Source: Ostrinia nubilalis
Lineage: Eukaryota > Arthropoda > Insecta > Lepidoptera > Crambidae
Length of the DNA stretch: 64,000 bases
Assembly: GCF_963855985.1 (NCBI RefSeq)
Contig: NC_087119.1
Location: forward strand, 6,984,001-7,048,000
Reading direction: 5' to 3'
Numbering within the stretch: the stretch's first letter is position 1; every line of letters starts with the position of its first letter. Shown here piece after piece: positions 53,247-61,857 of the stretch. The notes beneath the pieces were generated by a model. That model saw nothing but the letters and a program-made list of their open reading frames with translations, was not told the origin of the DNA and ran no database searches. The translations under genes and the position numbers were made by a program.

Positions 53247-54154
53247 ATTTCTTTTTTATTAAGTGGTCTTTAGCGTTCCTACCTTGTCGTGTTCAAGAAA
53301 TAAGTACGTTCTAGTCCTTAAGACCTATTATGTCTTCCTTGTATTTGAAGAAATTTTCCAACGGCATTATCATTGTTAAACTCGTTTAACATAATACTCT
53401 TTAAACACGTTTAAATTTAATCAAGTATTTACTACAATGAACGGATTTCACGCTACATTATAGTTAAAGTTTCAAAATTACTCGTAAAAGCACTAGTTAA
53501 AACCGCTAATGAATTCTCAGAATCATGATTTTCATTTAATGTTAACTGGGATTTAACATTTGTTAATGTGTTGAATGGATTAAAATAAAATCTGGACAAT
53601 CCGATTACTCGTACAAAATGTTTATATGTATCTTATTAAGTACGATGGAATGGAGATGGTTTTTTCGTTATGTCATTATAAAATAGCTTAAGCAATTAAA
53701 GTCCAGTGGCGTAGCCATTTTGTACAACGTTGGGACTTTTTATAACAAAGTTGAGCGGTGAAGAAATGTAGTTCGAGAATACCATACTTTTTTAACTGTG
53801 TACTTGTATAGGATTTAACGTGCACACCTCTGGCACAAAATTTTCGCTAGCATCCTGTGCACTCGTTTCTTACTCGTTTTACAAATGTTTCGCATCTCTA
53901 ATGGGTTTTCACTAGAATTGGGCTTTGGAAAATGGAGTAAAGGTAAAGGTCAGGGATGCCAAACCTATATGTATCAACGCGCCACTTTTCCGAAAAAAAT
54001 GTTTGATGTCTTAGACGTGCCATCAAATAACACCTAATGCTATCAATGAGGGGTATTAGTAGAAGTGGCGCCACTGACGAGTGACAGGACCTTACTCTAC
54101 AGTGAAATATTTTCTTATCTTTTATTGAACCATTTAAAAGTAGACGTAGTTTGC
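53247..54154. other. Non-coding, nothing recognised
   Basis: AT-rich; no supported feature. Confidence 0.4.
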
Positions 54155-54167
54155 AAATGTCACTCAC

Positions 54168-56015
54168 CATCGTGACGTCAGAGATGCTATTGCGGTGCTG
54201 CCTGAGTCGCCTGTGTCTTCTATTCCTAGCCTTGATGAGTTTTACGATATAGTAAATAGTTTACCCTTAAACAAAGCATCGGGCGAAGATAAAATATCAA
54301 ATAAAATGATTAAAGCAGCGTGTAAAACAGCCGGAACGGATATTCTTAATGTTTTCACTCGTTGTATCTCGGAGGGCGTGTTTCCGAGTATATGGCGTCG
54401 CGGATTTATAAAAATTATACCAAAGGGAGGTGACAAACCGCCCGAAGATCCTAAATCGTACCGACCTATTACATTACTTCCCTCATTAGGTAAACTGTTA
54501 GAGCGATTAGTAGTGCCGCGTTTGCTACCGGGTGGTCCAATTTTTCACGAGCAGCAGTTTGGCTTCACCGCCGGGAAGTCTACTGCAGATGCAGTAATAT
54601 CTGTTAGACAAAAAGTGACGTCCTCGGTGGCAAAGTACGTTGTAGGAATATTTCTCGATATTTCAGGTGCCTTCGACAATGCTTGGTGGCCGATCCTGCT
54701 CTTAAAACTGAAAGTTCGTGGATGCTATAGTAATATATATTCACTACTGCACTCGTACTTTTGTAACGGTACAACTAAATTAAAACTCGGCCATCATGCT
54801 GAATCAAAGGTGCTAACGCGCGGCTGTCCCCAAGGATCGGTCCTAGGGCCCTACCTTTGGAATTTGGGTTTCGATGATTTTCTAGCATTACCATTACCCG
54901 AAGGCTGTTCGTTAACCGGGTACGCTGATGACGGTCTCCTTTTAATAGAGGCTGACACTAGATCAAAGCTTGAAAATCTAGCGGATACATGCTTGAATTT
55001 AATATCTCAATGGGGAGACAGGAATCGTTTGCAGTTTGCCCCTCACAAAACTTATCAGCTTCTATTAAAAGGTAATCTTAAGGTTTTGCCTCGCATTAAA
55101 TTCAATGAAATAACTGTTAAAAAACGGGAATCTGTTTGCTATCTCGGACTAATTTTAGAGAAAAACTTTAGTTTTGTCGAGCACATTAAACAGATCGGTG
55201 AAAAAGCTAAAAATAACTTTTATGCCTTAAGTCACATTTCAACCTCGACGTGGGGTCTTACGTTTAAAATCCTCCGAGTAATATATTCGGCCACTTATTT
55301 AAGCTCCATTTGCTATGGTGCACCAGTTTGGGCTGACAGAGCTACTATAGGAGCCGCTCGACGGAAACTACTCCAAAGTCAACGCCTTGCATTGATTTTT
55401 CTCTGCAAAGCTTACAGAACTGTGAGCACGGAGGCTCTGCCAGTCCTGGCTGGTGTACTGCCGGTCGACTTAGAGGTACAAAAGCGTGCGGCTATGTACT
55501 TCGCATCAAGGGAAAATATAACCTCCGATTTCTTAAATAGCCGCGATCGTTCTAAAATAAGTCGATTATTTGATTCCCGAGAAGTCGTTGAAGAAGATTT
55601 ACTTAATGAATGGCAAAAAAGATGGGATACCTCAGTCAAAGGACGTCACTTATATAAATTCTTCCCGAATGTACGCGAACGTCTAACTAGGCGATGGTTA
55701 GAAATCGACCATTGCTCGTCGCAGTTCCTCACGGGACATGGCAACTTTAAACATAAACTTCACGAATTCAAACTAGTTCCGTCTCTTTTTTGCGAGTGTT
55801 CCACTGATGATGTCAGTCATGAGCAGTCTGCCCATCATATCTTGTGGGAGTGTGATCTTTGGAAACATGAACGTGATATAATGCTTAATTCAATACAACA
55901 TACATCTGTTTCCGCAATTTATTACACCGATCTTGTCGCGACAAGGAAAAATTTCCGTGCTTTTAAGCGATTTTGTGAAAAATATTATTGGCAGGTAGTT
56001 GCTAATTGCTCATAA
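54168..56015 (+). CDS. LINE reverse transcriptase (N-terminally truncated ORF2)
   Basis: The frame is open from the first base of the insertion to TAA at 56013-56015, about 615 codons. Residues are counted from the GTG at 54195. The reverse transcriptase blocks are: KASGEDKISNKMIK (27-40), SYRPITLLPSLGKLLER (88-104), FGFTAGKSTADAV (122-134), block A FLDISGAFDNAWW (153-165), block B GCPQGSVLGPYLWN (210-223) and block C YADD (243-246). A thumb and connection follow, then a C-terminal CCHC-type finger (C533, C535, H547 or H548, C553) typical of R1/Jockey LINEs. The wording GAFDNAWWP fits the R1 clade. The missing endonuclease makes it non-autonomous. The unbroken frame shows recent insertion. 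Confidence 0.9.
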   Translation, partial: HRDVRDAIAVLPESPVSSIPSLDEFYDIVNSLPLNKASGEDKISNKMIKAACKTAGTDILNVFTRCISEGVFPSIWRRGFIKIIPKGGDKPPEDPKSYRPITLLPSLGKLLERLVVPRLLPGGPIFHEQQFGFTAGKSTADAVISVRQKVTSSVAKYVVGIFLDISGAFDNAWWPILLLKLKVRGCYSNIYSLLHSYFCNGTTKLKLGHHAESKVLTRGCPQGSVLGPYLWNLGFDDFLALPLPEGCSLTGYADDGLLLIEADTRSKLENLADTCLNLISQWGDRNRLQFAPHKTYQLLLKGNLKVLPRIKFNEITVKKRESVCYLGLILEKNFSFVEHIKQIGEKAKNNFYALSHISTSTWGLTFKILRVIYSATYLSSICYGAPVWADRATIGAARRKLLQSQRLALIFLCKAYRTVSTEALPVLAGVLPVDLEVQKRAAMYFASRENITSDFLNSRDRSKISRLFDSREVVEEDLLNEWQKRWDTSVKGRHLYKFFPNVRERLTRRWLEIDHCSSQFLTGHGNFKHKLHEFKLVPSLFCECSTDDVSHEQSAHHILWECDLWKHERDIMLNSIQHTSVSAIYYTDLVATRKNFRAFKRFCEKYYWQVVANCS

Positions 56016-56277
56016 GATAGGCCCCCTTAATTTAATTTATTGTCCGTGGTGCATAATCTTTTTCTTAAAGGTTTTAAACCTTTGTTTGTCACCTGTCATC
56101 CGCTTTGCAATGGAGGGAAGTCGAACCTTAATTTCGAACTCCTCCTATGTTCTTCTGATTAATTTCGTTGCGGGACAAACTTGACCTTCATTGGTTGGGT
56201 TTTTGTGGCGGTCAAGCTGTAGATCCTGGCTACACAGGAGTTGCAGTGGTGGGAACGAGAGGTGGGAATAGTCCCGT
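54168..56277 (+). mobile_element. 5'-truncated non-LTR retrotransposon (R1-like LINE)
   Basis: The 13-bp repeat AAATGTCACTCAC lies on both sides (54155-54167 and 56278-56290). This is a target duplication that fixes the ends. The element starts inside the reverse transcriptase frame, so ORF1 and the endonuclease are missing. It keeps the 3' coding end and a 262-bp 3' untranslated region ending GGGAATAGTCCCGT with no poly-A tail. Three more tails of the same family lie in the window (14298, 44876, 53088). Confidence 0.85.
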
Positions 56278-56290
56278 AAATGTCACTCAC

Positions 56291-57240
56291 AAATAGTTTG
56301 CAATTTCTAGAGACCTTTTACATTACATACCTCTGAAAGAAAAGTTGCAGAAAGCTTTACGCAAAGCCCTGAGGGACTGAAAATAGGGTTCGGAAAGTTA
56401 TGAGGAATTGATCGCTACTTCTCAAATAAATACACACACTTAACCAAACTTAGGTGCTTTCAAAACTTAACATTTCAGCGCTTCAAAAGTACGAAAACAT
56501 AGTGTGGTGTACATAAATATTTATGTTGACACTCGTAATATGTACTCAACGATTGAAAGCTGGCTGAATTTTCTAAACAGTTTGAAAAGCAGGCACGCTT
56601 GAAATTCGCTGACTAGTTTGGAAGTGTCGGCGTGACTGTTTATTTTGTGACTCCGACATTTTGCGATATCATGTTTCGGTGAATGGTGATGTTCTGGACA
56701 ATTATATTTTGCTGTTATTTTGAAACGGCTTTTGGAGGCTTTTGGTAGTAGCGTTTATACTGGTACGACCAGCTTTAACATTTTTAGTGTTATAAAGAGG
56801 AAAATCTTGGTAGTTTTTCACTTACCATCAGGTGATCCGTCTGCTCGTTTGCCTCCTGTCACATACAAAAAAAAGATACATTTTTATTGCATATATTTAC
56901 CACATACCTAGATGAATGCATGGACACAAACAAACCTACTTAAAACATTATGATAGCATTAAGATTAATTTATTTTAAAAATCTATTGCATCAAATGAGG
57001 CTCGAAGTTTCGAATTTTCGTTTGCCAATTTGTAGGTCTCGCCACTTAGGATCTACGAGTACTAGCATTTAATTAACAAATCCTATCACTGTTCATCCTA
57101 TTACTGGAATTGATGTAATTTGTCCTGCATTACCTAGATCTCGCTTGTCTAATCCGAGCGTTAAATTAAATTAGTATTCAATCTAGTTTCAATCAATGCA
57201 ATTCGATCATTGTATAATCATTGGACATTGAAGTATGTTA
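56291..57240. other. Non-coding with a reversed LINE scrap
   Basis: At 56815-56880 (TACCATCAGGTGATCCGTCT and GCTCGTTTGCCTCCTGTC) is the reversed start of the repeat at 58603. Nothing else is supported. Confidence 0.45.
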
Positions 57241-57357
57241 ATGCCCGTTTTCACCATCAATCCCTAATTTTTAAGTGACCCCTATGGTAACACATAACAG
57301 GAATTTTGTTTTCATATGGGTTACTTAAAAATTAAGGATTGATGGTGAAAACGGGCA
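57241..57357. mobile_element. 120-bp foldback MITE family B, copy 2
   Basis: ATGCCCGTTTTCACCATCAA pairs with TTGATGGTGAAAACGGGCAT. The arms extend through GTGACCCCTATGG. It matches 21981-22102. Confidence 0.8.
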
Positions 57358-57388
57358 TAAGCCTCACAATTTAAGATTATGATTAGAC

Positions 57389-57540
57389 TAGCTGTGCCCG
57401 CGACTTCGTATGCGTGAAAATAGTTTAAAATATTGTTTCCTTTAATTGATTTTTCATTGATACTCTGCTTCTATGATCGTAGCTTTATGTTATAGATTTA
57501 TAACCTTATCTAACAGAAAAATACTTTTAAAAATCGTTCA
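57389..57540 (-). mobile_element. Short Helitron-like element (reverse, partial)
   Basis: It begins with the reversed terminus A|CTAGCTGTGCCCGCGACTTC and continues with ATGCGTGAAAATAGTTTAAA, as in 3965-4190 reversed, then decays. Confidence 0.5.
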
Positions 57541-57732
57541 TCTAAGTCTTGGATCGTGTTGGGAGCTCCCATACGTGGTTAAATCCTGCGTTTAGCCCGG
57601 ATATAGGCCGTGTCAAATTCGCTACGACTGAACACCGGGATTCACTAACAGGATCGATATTGAAGGAGTTTCAGTGAGTTCTCAAAAGCTAGACGAGAAA
57701 TCGGTGTTGACGACTTTAAAGGTCTTAGGATA

Positions 57733-58163
57733 CATCATCATCATCATTTCAGCCATAGGACGTCCACTGCTGAACATAGGCCTCCCCCAATGTTTTCCAC
57801 GTTGATCGATTGGTAGCGGCCTGCGTCCAGCGCTTCCCTGCTACCTTCACGATGTCGTCGGGACGTCCACCTACGTCTCACGCTGCGTTTTCCGGTACGC
57901 GGCCTCCATTCCAGAACCTTGCTGCCCCATCAGCCGTCAGTTCTGCGTACTATGTGTCCTGCCCATGCCACTTCAGCTTGCTAATCCGTCGGGCTATGTC
58001 AGCGACTTTAGTTCGTTTACGGATTTCCTCATTTTTGATTCGATCTCGCAAAGAAACACCAAGCATAGCCCTCTCCATAGCACGCTGTGCAACTTTGAGC
58101 TTCTGTATAAGGTCTATAGTGAGAGGTCACGTTTCCGAGCCATAAGTTATCACTGGTAACACA
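57733..58163 (-). mobile_element. RTE LINE 3' end, 430 bp (reverse)
   Basis: It starts with (ATC)n, the reversed 3' tail, then CATAGGACGTCCACTGCTGA, GGCCTCCCCCAATG and the C-terminal coding part read backwards, including a reversed block for RRAMERAMLGVSLRDRIKN-like sequence. Plus-strand frames here are artefacts. Confidence 0.75.
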
Positions 58164-58167
58164 CATT

Positions 58168-58366
58168 GGTCTTAGCATACGTAACGGATAATTCCTCGGA
58201 CGGGACGAGGACGGGACGGGCTCCGTTCATAAAGTGAACGGCAACGGCGTTCCGTTCCGTCGGTGTTTCTCGCCACGTATATTTTATTGCTATGTTTTTA
58301 TATGCAACGATGTCAAGAAATCGTTCCGTCCGGCACGAGAAAAAGCACGTCGCGAATGCTAAGACC
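58168..58366. mobile_element. MITE with GGTCTTAGCAT ends
   Basis: GGTCTTAGCATACG at the left and CGAATGCTAAGACC at the right are inverted. The CG-rich inside has GGACGGGACGAGGACGGGAC. It abuts the RTE fragment. Confidence 0.6.
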
Positions 58367-58602
58367 TTATATCCCGATACCTTCGTATATTTTAAGAAAA
58401 TATAGCAAGACTCAAATAATTAGCAAGTGGTAGGACAAGTTTAGTTTAGGTAATACAATTTGGGAATTTATTGTAGCAATGTGGTACATTATCATGACAA
58501 CATACTTACAATGAATAAAACCATGTAGATTTTGAATAATTGACATTGATTGGTTGTTATTCCTTTCGTAGTCTAGTCCATATCGACACAATTATTTTTT
58601 TT

Positions 58603-58760
58603 GTGACAGGAGGCAAACGAGCAGACGGATCACCTGATGGTAAGTTTGTGATTACCGTCGCCCATAGACACTCGCAGTCCCAGGGGCGTTACAGGTGCGT
58701 TGACGGCCTTTAAGGTGAAGATACGCTCTCTTTTTTAAAGCTTGCAGGTGTATCGGTCCG
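58603..58760 (+). mobile_element. LINE-type interspersed repeat fragment
   Basis: TGACAGGAGGCAAACGAGCA, GACGGATCACCTGATGGTAA and CGGTCCGGAAACACAGTCCA form a repeat seen reversed at 56815 and 49665. A 72-codon minus-strand frame across it carries WTVFPDRY and has no gene signals. Confidence 0.55.
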
Positions 58761-59354
58761 GAAACACAGTCCATTCCACAGTTTGGTTGTTCGGGCATGT
58801 GGCGCGTTTGCAATGTTTGTAATTAACGGCAAACATCGCAAATGCGCATTTATCTACGATTTTTAATATGTTGTTAGATTTCTTGAAAGAGGTGTACCTA
58901 CACGTACATCCATGTTTGCAACTTTGAAAACCCTGTACCACTTCTAAATTCATAGTTTTTGCTTCAATTCAAAAAGTCGTTTTGTCGTTTCATACTCTCC
59001 AAGCTTGTTGTTAATACCGCTCACTGAATATTTTAGCCCAGAAGCAACAAACACCCCATAATATCTAAAGGTATAAAAATCCAAGCGATAAACATGTCTT
59101 CGCCATGAAGCCTCCAGAGCTTTTCCACGGTCAGTAAACGGCTTAAGATTTAACGTCAAGAATAAATAGTTTTCTAGGAAAATATTTACTTTTCCCAAGT
59201 GCTCTGGAGGAGAAATTGTCAAGACGTAACTTTCCCATTGTCGTTGCCGACGCTTTGTGATGTTTATAAGCTTTCAAAGGTACAAAGTCCAAATATTACC
59301 ATTGCAATTTTGCAAATAAGCCAAGTGAGTTTCAAACTAGTGTTCTGAGAATTT
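58761..59354. other. Non-coding, nothing recognised
   Basis: A 90-codon minus-strand frame at 58950-59222 has no flanking signals. Confidence 0.4.
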
Positions 59355-59502
59355 ACGCCCGTATTCACAAACATTATTATGAGGTCTCACAGTGCGCGTG
59401 GACGTACAGGGTGTCACACGAACCAATCACAGAGCTCAATTCAACGCTGTGCGTTAGATTTGATGTTTCACCTAAGCAAGCATCGTTTGTGAATACGGGC
59501 GT
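59355..59502 (+). mobile_element. 148-bp MITE family A, copy 6
   Basis: Full length with intact ends ACGCCCGTATTCACAAAC and GTTTGTGAATACGGGCGT. Confidence 0.85.
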
Positions 59503-60159
59503 TAGTCTCGAAAAGATATGGAAATAGGGCTTCATTCAGTTATTCTTACACCATTGCTCGGCTACTATACTTTAGATATTTTTTGTTGTATTTATCTACA
59601 TTTTATGAAAGACACGAGTCCAAACTTCCAAGTATAACATGAAAAGGGCCGTCACCGACGAAATTTAATTTCTCCATCCGTAAATCCATTTATAAATTTT
59701 AATAAAGAACTGTTTGTGTTTTGGTGAGTTCGTGGTAATAACAAAGTAGGTACCTACAGTATGACAGCTTTGGAATTTTTTTTCATGAACGTGGTTCTAA
59801 TATTGTCCCGAAAAAACAAATGCAACTAATTGTTTTTTTTTGGTATCAAATTAAAGATGCCTTAATAATTATTATTAGAAACCTTACTTCTGAAGACTTA
59901 CTCGTGTTTATTTCTTACCATAAAAGTTAATTTTGACTTGCTACTGATCGTAGTCCACGATGTAAAATTACATGCCAAAATCGAACGTGCCTGAAATTGG
60001 GCCCGTTAACACCACGAATACACGATAAATACTTAATAACTAGGTCAGTGCTGCGATCATGTTAATACAAGATCCCGTGCGAGGTAGCTCACGCATAAGC
60101 GGAGCATAAGCGGAGCTGGGAGCGGGCGCGTATTTGGTACCTGCCACGTAGAGAATTAG
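59503..60159. other. Non-coding, nothing recognised
   Basis: At 60095-60125 CATAAGCGGAG is repeated once directly. Otherwise background. Confidence 0.4.
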
Positions 60160-60290
60160 TTATTTGTATTGTACAAATTACTAATAGTCCCGTTAGCCCC
60201 TCGTACTAAGCTAAATATGCTTGTGTCACGAGTGGGCTCACCACAACAGTCGAGCGACGGCGGGGATCGAACCCCAAAATTTTGCGTTAA
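60160..60290 (-). mobile_element. tRNA-derived SINE fragment (reverse)
   Basis: Reversed, it gives GGGGTTCGATCCCCG (box B) and the body GTGGTGAGCCCACTCGTGAC, GAGGGGCTAACGGGACTATT. This is the same family as 51279-51460. The box A end is missing. Confidence 0.65.
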
Positions 60291-60355
60291 ATGTAAAGAC
60301 ACGGGAAAAATCCGGAACTACAATGCGGATTTGGCGACAAAATTACATCTATAAC

Positions 60356-60490
60356 TTAATATTATAAAGCTGAAGAGTTACGAGTAGTTTGCTTGTTTGG
60401 TTGAACGCGCTAATCTTAGGATAGATTTATCGAGGAAGGCTTTAGGCTATTTATAACATTATCCTACAGCCAATAGGAGCGGAGCAGAAA
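60356..60490 (+). mobile_element. Short Helitron-like element, truncated
   Basis: AATATTATAAAGCTGAAGAG, GAACGCGCTAATCTTAGG and CCTACAGCCAATAGGAGCGG match 3965-4190 and 7408-7646. A middle part and the CTAG end are lost. Confidence 0.55.
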
Positions 60491-60639
60491 AACAACAAAC
60501 TTAAAGTAGAGTGAATCGGCGTTATAATTATCGGTATTAGTAAAGTAATAGTGCATTTAATTATATAAAGACAAATCTAAATAAATCAACGTGAAATTGG
60601 GTAAGTATCTCCTTCCCAAATGTTGGTCTCGAAGCGCTG

Positions 60640-60751
60640 GTAGGGTAAAAAGATTATGAGACATGTAGAGGCTCCATAAGTGCAAAATTATTGACGATTT
60701 GTAAGTAATATTTAAATAGTCTATACAAATAAAGAAATTTTGACTTTGACT
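60640..60751 (+). mobile_element. LINE-like 3' end
   Basis: CATGTAGAGGCTCCATAAGT is followed by AATAAAGAAATTTTGACTTT and a GACTTTGAC tail, the form of an insect LINE 3' terminus. Confidence 0.4.
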
Positions 60752-61010
60752 ATTCATGGGATAATGAAATGCTCAGGCAGTTGCTCATAGTCTTAGCGAA
60801 TACGGATTAGCGGAATGATGGAATGTTCGTTGCAGTCTTTGTTGTATGACAATGCTTTTGTGTGGTAACGTTGTCCATGTGGCTTAGGTACCTAATTGTC
60901 CGAAAGAGAGAGTAATGATAATGATGTTTGGAAGATTCGGAATGTAACTAAAAATCAGCGTCCCTTCCTCTGTTAATGCTGAATGGGGAATTTTTAAGCA
61001 CGCCTTGTTT

Positions 61011-61131
61011 GATTGATTGCACCATCTTACTTTAGCTTTGACAAACGTCAAAAATCTGTCAAACTCCATACAAAAAACACCGGTTATCGTTATAGTTACG
61101 GTCAAAGTTAGGTGGTGCAACTCAGCCTTAG
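61011..61131. mobile_element. MITE family C, copy
   Basis: Nearly identical to 21608-21732 over TTTGACAAACGTCAAAAATC, CACCGGTTATCGTTATAGTT and GGTGGTGCAACTCAGCCTTA. Confidence 0.75.
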
Positions 61132-61430
61132 ATTAGGAATTCCATCTAAGTAACTTTTAATTTAGTCTTTGGATGTTACCTACTAATAAAAAAAAATTCA
61201 TTTGTGACTTAAACTTTTGCTATTTTATTTACTTTTAAAACAATTATTTTGCATCTATTTTTTCATTACAACTTAGCTAAGCTAAGCTTTACAAACATGA
61301 ATGCTAAAGTTCTCGGATTTTTTAAAAGTTTATTTCTTTACTGTTGAAAATTATGCAGACTGCTAACACCGAAGCGCTCCGACCCGTGATCCGACAGCGG
61401 GTGAAGAACCTATATTTATACATATCTCCC
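61132..61430. other. Non-coding upstream flank
   Basis: AT-rich at first. It becomes GC-richer from 61365 towards the proposed promoter. Confidence 0.4.
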
Positions 61431-61464
61431 CTTTGTAATCGTGATTTATTCCGGTGACACACAA

Positions 61465-61767
61465 ACCGACTGACTCAGCGGTTTCGTGTTGATCAATTTC
61501 TCGCTCAGAACTCATCGTTGCTACGTCTATTCAGCTGAGCGGATTATGTTTCTTCGATAAAAGTGAATCGGCGTCACGTGGTCATCGATCGTCTTTTGTC
61601 GTAGGGAATAATGAGAGATGAATTGTTACAGGTCCCTTATATTTTGGCAACGGTGCGCGATAGGCGGGCGCGGCGGCGTATTGGGGCGGGCGGCCAATGC
61701 GCGTAGGTCGATAAGCAACGGTTCGGTCTTAGTCAGTGTGATTCGAGCAGTCGGGGCGAGCGGTCGC
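61465..61767 (+). promoter_or_regulatory. TATA-less core promoter (Inr + DPE) with upstream sites
   Basis: The arthropod initiator TCAGT is at 61733-61737, with A at 61735 as the likely +1. A downstream promoter element GGTCG is at 61762-61766, exactly +28 to +32, matching RGWYV. No TATA box lies 25-35 bases upstream, as is usual for Inr/DPE promoters. Upstream are CCAAT (61693), an E-box CACGTG (61575-61580) and TGACTCAGC (61471-61479), an AP-1/Cnc-Maf type site. The region is GC-rich compared with its flanks. Spacing and context are strong, but motif matches alone cannot prove activity. Confidence 0.55.
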
Positions 61768-61857
61768 CTGCTCTCCGCGAACTTTGCTTGCCACGCTCGC
61801 GTCGCGAACTCCACACAGTTTACTCAAAACCGCGCCGGTCGGCTGTGCAACTTTTCT
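61735..61857 (+). other. Proposed non-coding first exon
   Basis: It runs from the proposed start site to a consensus splice donor CTTTTCT|GTAAGTAA at 61858. The 123 bases contain no ATG, as expected for a 5' untranslated exon. The GC content is high up to the donor and drops sharply after it. The coding exons would lie beyond the window. Confidence 0.5.

Noticed and set aside
57810..58159. A 111-codon plus frame
   Set aside because: It is the antisense reading of an RTE LINE 3' coding end.
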